From Streptomyces sp. NBC_01197 (GTDB taxonomy: Bacteria > Actinomycetota > Actinomycetes > Streptomycetales > Streptomycetaceae), in contig NZ_CP108569.1 of the NCBI RefSeq assembly GCF_036010505.1, forward strand, positions 620,001 to 684,000: DNA of 64,000 bases, read 5' to 3'. Made by a program: the position numbers and the translations under genes. Every line of letters begins with the position of its first letter. Within the stretch, counting starts at the first letter, position 1. Positions 53,766 through 63,089 of the stretch are shown one piece after another. The notes beneath the pieces were generated by a model, which was not told the origin of the DNA, searched no databases, and saw only the letters and a program-made list of their open reading frames with translations.

Positions 53766-54602
53766 TCAGGTGAGGGCGAGGAGGCTGACGGCGACGGCCG
53801 CGGTGCCCAGGCCGATCAGCTGGCCGCGGTGGATGCGTTCGGCGAGGACGGCGCGGGCCAGCAGGACGGTGCCGACCGGATACAGGGCGATGATGACGGC
53901 GACGACGGCCAGGTCGCCGCTGCGGGCGGCGAGCAGGAACAGCAGGTTGGCCACCGAGTCCAGCACGCCGGCCGTCGCCGACATCGCGTACGCCGGCTTC
54001 TCCGGGCCGAGCCGCCGGTACATGAGTCCGGCGGCAGCCAGGGTGACGGCGGAAGAGACGGCGCGGCCGATGATCAGCGGGCCGACGCCGCTGTCGGAGG
54101 GGGCCTGGTGCAGGAAGACCAGTTGCAGGGCGATGGCGGCCCCGGCGCCGAAGGCCAGCAGCAACGCGGTACGCGAGGGGCGGGCCGACTTGGCGCCGTG
54201 TCCGGCGCTGACCAGCACCACCCCCGCCAGCGCCAGCGGCAGACCGATCAGCCCGGCCAGACCCAGGTGGTCGCCCTGCAGCAGCCCGACGCCGACCGGC
54301 AGCATCGCCGAGACCAGCGCGGTGACCGGGGACAGGACATTCATCGGGCCGATCGCGAGTGTGCGGTAGAGCAGGGCGAACGCGGCCGCCGACGCCACAC
54401 CGGACGCGGCGCCCCACGCGAGGGTTGCGGGGGCGAAGGAAGCACCGAGGAAGGGCCACAGCAGCAACTCGACGGTGAGCGAAGCCGGGGCGGCGATCAT
54501 CACGGTACGCAGGACATGGGCCTTACGGGCCCCGAGGCCGCCCAGGAAGTCGGCACATCCGTAGGCCAGGGAGCTGCCCAGGGCCAGCAGCAGAGCGATC
54601 AC
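53766..54602 (-). CDS. EamA/DMT superfamily transporter
   Basis: 278 residues with ten predicted helices in two repeats (IALLLALGSSLAYGCADFLGGLGARK, then MNVLSPVTALVSAMLPVGVGLL). These carriers export metabolites or amino acids. The GTG at 54602 has AAGGGA upstream and gives a proper first helix. It is the first gene of the three-gene minus operon and faces an XRE-cupin regulator gene; a small palindrome lies between them. Confidence 0.88.
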   Translation of the reverse strand: MIALLLALGSSLAYGCADFLGGLGARKAHVLRTVMIAAPASLTVELLLWPFLGASFAPATLAWGAASGVASAAAFALLYRTLAIGPMNVLSPVTALVSAMLPVGVGLLQGDHLGLAGLIGLPLALAGVVLVSAGHGAKSARPSRTALLLAFGAGAAIALQLVFLHQAPSDSGVGPLIIGRAVSSAVTLAAAGLMYRRLGPEKPAYAMSATAGVLDSVANLLFLLAARSGDLAVVAVIIALYPVGTVLLARAVLAERIHRGQLIGLGTAAVAVSLLALT

Positions 54603-54656
54603 GGGTACATCCCTTACTATCAACGGAACGACTACACCGTACAACGCACCGACCGC

Positions 54657-54673
54657 CGTTCGTCAACCGAACG
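54657..54673. promoter_or_regulatory. Inverted repeat between DMT transporter and XRE genes
   Basis: CGTTCG-N5-CGAACG, 43 bases before the XRE-cupin start and 54 before the DMT start. A plausible operator for the divergent pair. Confidence 0.45.
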
Positions 54674-54716
54674 ACCGTGTGGTGCAATCCACTGAACCAC
54701 CCTGGAGGGTGAGGGG

Positions 54717-55292
54717 ATGACCGAGACCGAGGCGGCCCTGCGGACGCTGGCGCACAACGTACGCGCGGCCCGTACCCGCGCCGGGCTGTCCCTGGACGAA
54801 CTCGGCCGCCGCGCCAAGGTCAGCAAGGGCGCCCTGGTCGGTCTGGAGAAGGCTCAGGGCAACCCGAACTTCGCCACCCTGGTCCGTCTCGCCGACACGC
54901 TCGGCGTGTCCGTATCGGCCCTGATGGAAGGCCACACCGAAGAACGCGTCCGGGTGGTGGGCGCCGACGCCGTCATGCCCTTGTGGAAGGGCGCGCGTGG
55001 CAGCGAGGCCCGGCTCATGCTGACCACCAGCGGTCCGGCGGCCACCGAGGTCTGGCGCTGGACACTCGAACCCGGTGAGGAGTACCCCAGCCACCCCCAC
55101 CAGGCGGGCGTGACCGAAACCGTCAGCGTCACCGCAGGACGGATGACACTCGTCGTCGACGGCACCGAGCACCCTGTCGAAGCCGGTCAGACCGCCACCT
55201 TCGAGGCCGACACCCCTCACACCTACCGCGGCGCGGGCGCCGAAACCTGCCACCTGATCATGACCGTCCACCTGCCCCCGGGGCCCGCGTAG
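54717..55292 (+). CDS. XRE family regulator with cupin domain
   Basis: 191 residues. Helix-turn-helix at about 8-62 (LAHNVRAARTRAGLSLDELGRRAKVSKGALVGLEKAQGNPN), then a cupin beta-barrel (about 110-180; EPGEEYPSHPHQAGVTETVSVTAGRM) with the histidine pair that may bind metal or small ligand. Such regulators control transport and polyamine or amino acid genes. Divergent from the DMT / PaiB-like / B3-B4 operon, its likely target. GAGGGTGAGGGG precedes the ATG. Confidence 0.9.
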   Translation: MTETEAALRTLAHNVRAARTRAGLSLDELGRRAKVSKGALVGLEKAQGNPNFATLVRLADTLGVSVSALMEGHTEERVRVVGADAVMPLWKGARGSEARLMLTTSGPAATEVWRWTLEPGEEYPSHPHQAGVTETVSVTAGRMTLVVDGTEHPVEAGQTATFEADTPHTYRGAGAETCHLIMTVHLPPGPA

Positions 55293-55746
55293 CCGGTGCC
55301 CCGTACCCCCGAAGCCCAAGCCCGCCCTCCCGTACCACCGTTCACGGAGGCCGACGCGCTCGCCAAGGTGCAGGCCGCCCGTGTGGGGATTGTGCCGTTC
55401 AACAGTTTCGTGATGTTGGTGGCGGTGAAGACCCGTACGGCTCCCCGAGCAGCGCGTCGGACGCGCTCAACAACGCACTCCGCGGCGTGTGGCCGCATGC
55501 CCTGGCCTTTCCTGGCCGGGATCGCAGGACAAGGGCAGCAGGACGACGACACAGGGGGCTCTGAGGTGTCCGCGATGGACAGCGCGGCCTGACCGTACAG
55601 TAGACGCCGATACGACCGGGCCTTGACGAACCCCGGTGGCCCTCGCACGGCACATGATGAACGGCGAGAACCGGCCGGACGCCCTGCCCGCCGCGGCCGG
55701 CCTCGACTCGCTCGCCCGCACTCGGCCAACTGACGTGGAGCCGCTC
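55293..55746. other. Gene-poor gap between XRE and GPP34 genes
   Basis: 454 bases. It starts with a gene fragment (see 55296-55382) and then has no convincing complete gene. A minus-strand stretch translates to VFTATNITKLLNGTIPTR within a frame lacking a sensible start, possibly another remnant. Confidence 0.45.
55296..55382 (+). pseudogene. Truncated N-terminus resembling DUF1348 / NTF2-like protein
   Basis: The GTG at 55296 begins a frame reading RPPVPPFTEADALAKVQAA, which resembles the first residues of DUF1348 (nuclear transport factor 2-like) proteins. The similarity stops at about codon 29; the frame then runs on without family features. It looks like the stump of a gene lost by deletion. 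Confidence 0.5.
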
Positions 55747-56352
55747 ATGACCACCGCACAGGATCTCGCGATCGTCGCTCTGGGCATGGCACCCCGCCTC
55801 CCCGTGGAGCAGGGCGACTTGTCGCTCGCGCTCGCCGGAGCCGAGGTGCTCGACCTCATGGAGGCCAACGCCCTCGTCGTCGACGGCGACCGCATCCTGC
55901 CCAGCGCCCAGGCACCCACGGGGGACGGCCTCCTGGACCAGGCCGCCGGGGCGCTCAGGCGACAGGAACCGTACGAGTCGGTCGAGGACTGGCTGTGGCG
56001 CAGGGGCCGAGGGCTCTCCACGGCATACGTCGACGAGCTGGAGCGGGCGGGGCTGGCGGCCCGGCCGCGGGGCCGCCGGATCCCGCTGCGGACCGGGCAC
56101 ACGGACCTGGTCGACTCGGCGGCCCGGACCCGTGCCGAGGCCCGCTGGGCGGCGGGCGAACCCGTGCTCGCCGCCCTGGCGTCCGAGGCAGGAATCCGCG
56201 ACGAGCCGGTCGAGGACACACCGCAACTCGTCGTTGATGCGGTCGCGGTGGTGCTGGCCGCCGTCGGGGGCGCCGTGCAGGAGCTGCGAGCCGTACGCCA
56301 GCGTAGGGCGATCGAGGACGCGGCGTTCGACAACGTCTGGCGCGGCTACTAG
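55747..56352 (+). CDS. GPP34/GOLPH3 family protein
   Basis: 201 residues. It has the helical GPP34 core: TTAQDLAIVALGMAPR at the start, SLALAGAEVLDLMEANALVVDGDRI, and LLDQAAGALRRQEPYESVEDWLWRRG. Eukaryotic relatives bind phosphatidylinositol-4-phosphate; actinobacterial ones are of unknown role, often abundant during development. The ATG at 55747 follows GTGGAG; a longer frame adds a non-conserved 37 residues. It stands alone. Confidence 0.88.
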   Translation: MTTAQDLAIVALGMAPRLPVEQGDLSLALAGAEVLDLMEANALVVDGDRILPSAQAPTGDGLLDQAAGALRRQEPYESVEDWLWRRGRGLSTAYVDELERAGLAARPRGRRIPLRTGHTDLVDSAARTRAEARWAAGEPVLAALASEAGIRDEPVEDTPQLVVDAVAVVLAAVGGAVQELRAVRQRRAIEDAAFDNVWRGY

Positions 56353-56525
56353 GCGAGATGAAGGAGTACCGCCAGGCCCCGTTCACCCAGGACGGGGTCA
56401 TTGCACCGAGGCTCCGCCGTACCTCGCACGGGCTGGAGCGGTTGCGACAGGACGGCACAAACCAGTCGCCGGAGTCACACGGGAACGCGTTGGCTCGGTT
56501 GCCCTCGTCCGGCGTCGACTGAGGT

Positions 56526-57020
56526 CTATGGCTGGAGGTCGCGCTGGTACCAGGTGCCGGTCTTACCGCCGAGATCGGCTGCGGTGGCCGGACCGACCGG
56601 AACGAACCCGGCCTTGCCCAGCACCTTCCGGGACGCGGCGTTGTCGTGGGAGGTGGCCGCCCGCAGTGTGCGCAGCCCGTGCCGCGCCGCAGCTGTCCGG
56701 CACAGCTCCCGGACGGAGTTGGTCGCCACGCCACGGCCGGCCACCTGCTGAGCGACCCGATAGCCGAGTCTGGCAGTGCCGTCCTCGATGTCGTACAGGT
56801 TGAACCGGCCCACAACCGAGCCGTCATCAGCGACAAGCACGTAGAAGGCACAGATGCCGGCCTCTTGCTCAGCCAGCGCGGCGCTGTGCCGGTCGGGGAA
56901 CTGGTCGAAGAACTCGTCGCCGCGGTCGGAAATCGAGGCAGCGAAGTAGGCACGGTTCGCCAGCTCGAAGGCCAGGACCGCTGGGGCATGGTCAGTACGC
57001 AGTCGCTTCAACTCGGGCAC
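56526..57020 (-). CDS. GNAT family N-acetyltransferase
   Basis: 164 residues of the RimJ/RimL-like branch. The acetyl-CoA pyrophosphate loop is RVAQQVAGRGVATNSVRELC (Q/RxxGxG/A), and the C-terminal LRAATSHDNAASRKVLGKAGFVPVG is the typical beta6-alpha4 region. The acceptor is unknown, perhaps a protein N-terminus or an antibiotic-like amine. The start at 57020 gives the usual family length. Neighbouring genes give no hint. Confidence 0.88.
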   Translation of the reverse strand: MPELKRLRTDHAPAVLAFELANRAYFAASISDRGDEFFDQFPDRHSAALAEQEAGICAFYVLVADDGSVVGRFNLYDIEDGTARLGYRVAQQVAGRGVATNSVRELCRTAAARHGLRTLRAATSHDNAASRKVLGKAGFVPVGPATAADLGGKTGTWYQRDLQP

Positions 57021-57235
57021 CGCCCGACTCTACCCAGACGGTGCGCTGAGGGCCCCCGAGTTTCGCCGGCAAGGGGCGGGACTACCGCAACCTGCGGCAA
57101 TGGCCCGGCAGTCGGCACCTCACGCACGCCTGGCCCGACGCGACACCGAGCCCTCCACCGGCCCGGGCCCTCACCGATATTGGAGAAGGCCGAAGGCCCG
57201 GGTACGCAGCCTCAAACCCGGGGCCGCGGTCGCGG

Positions 57236-57257
57236 CGTCCGGCCGGCAAGCCGGACG
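57236..57257 (-). terminator. Stem-loop after the alpha/beta hydrolase gene
   Basis: CGTCCGGC and GCCGGACG pair perfectly across a six-base loop (CGGCAA), 16 bases beyond the stop codon at 57273. The 250 bases from 57021 to 57272 hold no gene I can support. Confidence 0.55.
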
Positions 57258-57272
57258 TCGCGACTGCGCACG

Positions 57273-58040
57273 TCAGGCCGGCGAGGTGACCGGCCGGCCG
57301 AAGTGCCGGGCGAAGAACCGGAGCGCGCTGTCCGCCTCGAACCGGGGCAGCTCCTTGTGCCTGCCCGAGTTCACGTGCAATGACTTCTCCTTCGAGGCGA
57401 AGGCGTCGAACAGCGCAAGACCCTCCTCGCGCGAGATGTGCTCGTCGTCCCACTGCAGGTCGAACTCGATCGGGATGGTGATCTGCTCCGCCTTCTCAGC
57501 CAGGGCATCGGGCCAGTGCTGGCCGAAGACCGCGGCGCTGATCCTGGGTTCGGTGGCCACGAACGGTATGCCGATCGCGGTGCCCATGTTGATGCCCCAG
57601 AAGCCGACCGGGCCGCCGGTACCGATCTCCGGGAGTCCCTGGAGGGCGTCCAGGACCGCTTGGTACTCGGGCACGGCGCGCTCCGCCAGGTGCGCGTTGT
57701 AGCGCACGACGACCGGGCCTTCCGGCTCGCCCGCCGCCCGTGCCCGGAACAGCTCGGCGATCTCCGCCTCGTCGTGCGTCGTGCGCGGCCGGTCGCCGTG
57801 ACCGGGTGCGTCGATGACGGCTACGTGGAAGCCGCAGCCAGACACGAGGAGACGGGCGCGGCCGGACATCGCCGGATGTTTCTTGTGGTTGCCGCCGCCG
57901 TGGGCCATCAGAATCAGGGGCGCGTGATCGGCTGCGCCGGAAGCCGGCGACCAGAGAACGCCGGGGACGTTGTCCACGGTGAAGTCGCGCTCAGCCACGC
58001 CGTTTGACGACGACTCGGCGGCGAACTGCAGAGAGTGCAT
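57273..58040 (-). CDS. Alpha/beta hydrolase with asparagine in place of the nucleophile
   Basis: 255 residues. A dienelactone-hydrolase / esterase-like fold: LILMAHGGGNHKKHP forms the oxyanion region, VAVIDAPGHGDRP the next strand. The nucleophile elbow reads GFWGINMG, with N151 where serine (GxSxG) is expected; the codon is AAC, one base from AGC. The other residues expected for the triad, an aspartate near LQWDDEHISRE and H in SGRHKELP, appear present. So the protein may be inactive, a binding protein, or use another mechanism. ATG at 58040. A tiny translated-looking leader precedes it. Confidence 0.8.
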   Translation of the reverse strand: MHSLQFAAESSSNGVAERDFTVDNVPGVLWSPASGAADHAPLILMAHGGGNHKKHPAMSGRARLLVSGCGFHVAVIDAPGHGDRPRTTHDEAEIAELFRARAAGEPEGPVVVRYNAHLAERAVPEYQAVLDALQGLPEIGTGGPVGFWGINMGTAIGIPFVATEPRISAAVFGQHWPDALAEKAEQITIPIEFDLQWDDEHISREEGLALFDAFASKEKSLHVNSGRHKELPRFEADSALRFFARHFGRPVTSPA

Positions 58041-58090
58041 AGGTGTTGCCTTCCGGGAGTGCCTTGTTGTCGAGGCGCTCCCGACGACAC

Positions 58091-58150
58091 CTACGTCAAT
58101 CGCCGGCCGTGATGGGGAAGGAGGAGCACCCATGTTGATACAGCGTTCAC
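58091..58150 (-). CDS. Possible 19-residue leader ORF
   Basis: GTG at 58150 preceded by GAGGAGGTGAG, an almost perfect ribosome binding site, opens a frame of 19 codons (MNAVSTWVLLLPHHGRRLT) that ends 50 bases before the hydrolase start. It could be a regulatory leader or a chance match. On the opposite strand AAGGAGGAG precedes an ATG at 58132, so one of the two may be coincidental. Confidence 0.3.
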   Translation of the reverse strand: MNAVSTWVLLLPHHGRRLT

Positions 58151-58375
58151 GGGTCTCACCTCCTCGGGCGGTGTCACGGTCGACTGCAAGCTACCAGCCC
58201 GGTAAATACCCCTCAACCCTTTTCCCGCCACGTCGTCACGGCTCCGGTCAGGCCCCGGGACACCCGTTCACCACCGACTCGAAGAGCCTCAAGGCCGGCC
58301 CTCGGAGGCTCGGCGAACTGTTCGGCCGCCCATGATCGTCATCATTTGTGAGAAGCCGCGAAGAGGCAGGCCCTG

Positions 58376-58419
58376 AAAAAGACCGAGGGCCCTGCTTCAC
58401 TTTCGTGAAACAAGGCCCT
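58376..58419 (-). terminator. Rho-independent terminator of the tRNA-Pro gene
   Basis: AGGGCCCTGCTTCAC (58386-58400) and GTGAAACAAGGCCCT (58405-58419) form a stem with a TTTC loop; on the minus strand it is followed by a T-run (A58376-58380 on plus). A canonical terminator just downstream of the tRNA. Confidence 0.8.
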
Positions 58420-58446
58420 GACCTGCGACAATGGAGCAAGCTCCCG

Positions 58447-58520
<74 letters not shown>

Positions 58521-58634
58521 GTGCCCGTCTGACCTGGGGTTTCCCCTGGCCTGACCTGCATGAGAACCATACCCCAACTCCGACCGCCGGACCGACTCCG
58601 CCATAAGGGACGGCGATGGGGAGACAATCAGCGG

Positions 58635-59132
58635 ATGAACGAGAAGAGCGACGGCTCGCGCGACACCGCGAGGGACCGCGACGCGGAGGGCCGGGCACGC
58701 AACGCCCGGCCCCGGGACGGGCTCGGGCGGCCGCTCCCGTACGGGGCCGAGGGTGTGGAGCGGCAGCCGGAGGGGGTGACGCGTACTCCCGCGGAGACCG
58801 TGCGGGAGGCGCAGCGGCTGCTCGACGCCGGGATGCCCTTCCACGCGCATGAGGTGTTCGAGGATGCCTGGAAGGCGGGGCCCGAGTCGGAGCGCGCGCT
58901 GTGGCGGGGCCTTGCGCAGCTGGCCGTCGGGCTGACGCATGCCGCTCGCGGCAATAGCGCGGGCGGTGCGCGGCTGCTGCTCCGGGGTGCGGGCGGACTC
59001 GCCGCGTACCCCGAGCCCATGCCGTACGGGATCGACATCGGCGGCCTGACCGCCTGGGCCGAGCAACTCGCGGACGGGCTCCGGGAACCGGTCGACGCGA
59101 GGGCTTCGGCCCCGCGCCTGACCGGCGCCTGA
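58635..59132 (+). CDS. DUF309 domain-containing protein
   Basis: 165 residues. A charged N-terminal tail (DGSRDTARDRDAEGRARNARPRDGLGRPLP) precedes the DUF309 core: AQRLLDAGMPFHAHEVFEDAWKAGPESERALWRGLAQLAVGLTHAARGN, whose HAHEVFE motif is the hallmark. Function unknown; the fold is a small helical bundle. The ATG at 58635 was chosen for the family's N-terminus. Confidence 0.88.
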   Translation: MNEKSDGSRDTARDRDAEGRARNARPRDGLGRPLPYGAEGVERQPEGVTRTPAETVREAQRLLDAGMPFHAHEVFEDAWKAGPESERALWRGLAQLAVGLTHAARGNSAGGARLLLRGAGGLAAYPEPMPYGIDIGGLTAWAEQLADGLREPVDARASAPRLTGA

Positions 59133-59261
59133 CCAGCTCCCTTCCCTCCGCCTCTCTCCGGCCTGCCTCCGACCGGCCCGGCGGCGCCGACGGGTCCGCG
59201 CCCGGTCCGCTGTTCGACCCGGCGGGCGCCGGACGTCGTGGGCATGCGTCAGACTCGGCGG

Positions 59262-60038
59262 GTGAGAAAGATCTATGTGATCGGCATCGGTGCGGGCGAC
59301 CCGGACCATCTGACGATTCAAGCGGTCAAAGCCCTCAACAAGACGGACGTCTTCTTCCTTCTCGACAAGGGTGCGGAGAAGTCCGATCTGATCCGGCTGC
59401 GCCACAACATCCTGCAGGAGCACATCGGGCACGGCCGCGGCTACCGTCTCGTAGAGGCACGGGATCCCGACCGGGACCGCGTAGCCGGGGGTTCCGGGTA
59501 CGCCGCGGCCGTCGACGACTGGCGGCGGGCGCGTGCCGGTATCTACGAGCGCATGATCACGGAGGACCTGGGCGAGGACGAGTGCGGCGCGTTCCTGGTG
59601 TGGGGCGATCCCGCTCTGTACGACTCCACGCTCGCCATCCTCGAAGAGGTCCTGGAGCGGGGCGCGGTCGCCTTCGACCATGAGGTGGTTCCCGGCATCA
59701 GCAGTGTGTCGGCGCTGGCGGCCAGACATCGCACCGGACTGAACCGGGTCGGGCGGCCCGTGCAGATCACCACCGGGCGGCGGCTCGCCGAGGGGTGGCC
59801 CGACGGTGTGGACGACGTCGTCGTCATGCTCGACGCACAGCAGGCCTTCCGTCACCACGTCGACGAGGACCCGGTGATCCACTGGGGCGCCTATCTGGGC
59901 ACCGAGGACGAGATCCTGGTCTCCGGACGGCTGTCGGAGGTCGCCGGGCCCATCGAGGAACTGCGGTCGGAGGCCCGCGCCCGGAAGGGCTGGATCATGG
60001 AGACGTACCTGCTGCGCAGAGACCAGCACAAGGACTGA
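59262..60038 (+). CDS. cobF: Precorrin-6A synthase (deacetylating)
   Basis: 258 residues of the SAM-dependent tetrapyrrole methylase family. The first strand reads KIYVIGIGAGDPDHLTIQAVKALN, and the second signature is LVWGDPALYDSTLAILEEVL, then DHEVVPGISSVSALAARH. CobF methylates C1 of precorrin-5 and removes the acetyl group in aerobic cobalamin synthesis. No other cob genes lie nearby, as is common for this gene in Streptomyces. GTG at 59262 was used; GTG 59238 and ATG 59244 are in frame. Confidence 0.93.
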   Translation: MRKIYVIGIGAGDPDHLTIQAVKALNKTDVFFLLDKGAEKSDLIRLRHNILQEHIGHGRGYRLVEARDPDRDRVAGGSGYAAAVDDWRRARAGIYERMITEDLGEDECGAFLVWGDPALYDSTLAILEEVLERGAVAFDHEVVPGISSVSALAARHRTGLNRVGRPVQITTGRRLAEGWPDGVDDVVVMLDAQQAFRHHVDEDPVIHWGAYLGTEDEILVSGRLSEVAGPIEELRSEARARKGWIMETYLLRRDQHKD

Positions 60039-60092
60039 TACAGGGACAGGCAGGAGCAGACCCCACGGCACACTCAGTGACGCACTCCATTA

Positions 60093-62186
<2,094 letters not shown>

Positions 62187-62196
62187 GCCACCGTCC

Positions 62197-62362
62197 TAAG
62201 GGCTGTCCCGCAATTCCTGGTGGATCAGCGCGCGGCGTCAGATGCGGTGCATCGCAAGGCGGAGGGACGTCCGCATACTGGATGTATGTGGACGTTCCGA
62301 CAACGCGGCGAGGTGCCGTAGCTGTCGTCGCGCGCCCGCCGGGAATTGCGGGACAGCCCTTA
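62197..62362. mobile_element. 166-bp MITE-like element, copy 2
   Basis: Second copy of the element at 19641-19806: same length, same orientation, only two base differences. It starts 11 bases after the fadH stop and is bounded by TA on each side. It separates fadH from its terminator stem at 62367-62400 and from the PadR gene. The inner sequence has no coding frame that looks like a protein family. Confidence 0.88.
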
Positions 62363-62366
62363 GCCA

Positions 62367-62400
62367 CCGCATCGCGGCCGCGCCCGGTGGCGCGATGCGG
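62367..62400 (+). terminator. Stem-loop between the element and the PadR gene
   Basis: CCGCATCGCG pairs perfectly with CGCGATGCGG across a 14-base loop, four bases after the mobile element. Probably the original fadH terminator. Confidence 0.6.
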
Positions 62401-62457
62401 CAGCCCCCGGTGTCCCGGTGCGGCGGCTCCCGGTCTGGATCTCTCTAGGATGCCCGC

Positions 62458-62988
62458 ATGTCCCTCCCGCACGCGATCCTCACCGCCCTGCTCGAAAAGC
62501 CGTCGTCCGGGCTGGAGCTGACCCGACGGTTCGACAGGTCGATCGGTTACTTCTGGTCGGCGACGCATCAGCAGATCTACCGCGAACTGGCGAAACTGGA
62601 GCAGTCCGGCTTCATCCGCCCGCTGCCGCAGCAGCCCTCGCGGGGGCGGAGGCGGGAGTACGAGGTCCTGCCCGAAGGGCGCGCGGAACTGACGGCCTGG
62701 GTGGCCAGACCGGAGGATCCCCGAACGGCACGCGATCCCCTGCTGCTGCGGCTCCGGGCGGCTGCCATGGTGGGGACGCACGGCCTCGGAGCCGAGCTGA
62801 CGCGCCACCTCAGGCTGCACGAGAAGCAGTTGGCGGAGTACCTGGCCATCGAGGAGCGGGACTTCTCGCGCCCCGGCCTGCCCCCGGAGGACCGTCTCCA
62901 GCATCTGGTGCTCCGGGCCGGAATCGGTCTGGAGAAGTACTGGACAGAGTGGCTCACGGAGGTACTGGCGGAGTTCACCGACCACTGA
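62458..62988 (+). CDS. PadR family transcriptional regulator
   Basis: 176 residues. The N-terminal winged helix-turn-helix (LPHAILTALLEKPSSGLELTRRFDRSIGYFWSATHQQIYRELAKLEQSGFIR) and the wing (GRRREYEVLPEGRAEL) are PadR hallmarks; the C-terminal helices form the dimer. In many Streptomyces a PadR gene follows a dienoyl-CoA reductase, and the palindrome ahead of fadH is a likely site. Start ATG at 62458. Confidence 0.9.
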   Translation: MSLPHAILTALLEKPSSGLELTRRFDRSIGYFWSATHQQIYRELAKLEQSGFIRPLPQQPSRGRRREYEVLPEGRAELTAWVARPEDPRTARDPLLLRLRAAAMVGTHGLGAELTRHLRLHEKQLAEYLAIEERDFSRPGLPPEDRLQHLVLRAGIGLEKYWTEWLTEVLAEFTDH

Positions 62989-63089
62989 TGCCGGTCCGGC
63001 CCGGGCCGACGCGTGACGCGGCGGCGGCCGGACGCACTCCCCCGACCCGATTCATGTGATTTTCACGCAGTCCGGCTACGGTGGCGGCT

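Larger units (their letters stand above)
58041..58446. other. Gap between hydrolase and tRNA gene
   Basis: 406 bases. It contains the leader candidate, an AT-richer stretch near 58200-58220 that may hold the hydrolase promoter, and the tRNA terminator at its right end. No full gene is supported. Confidence 0.5.
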
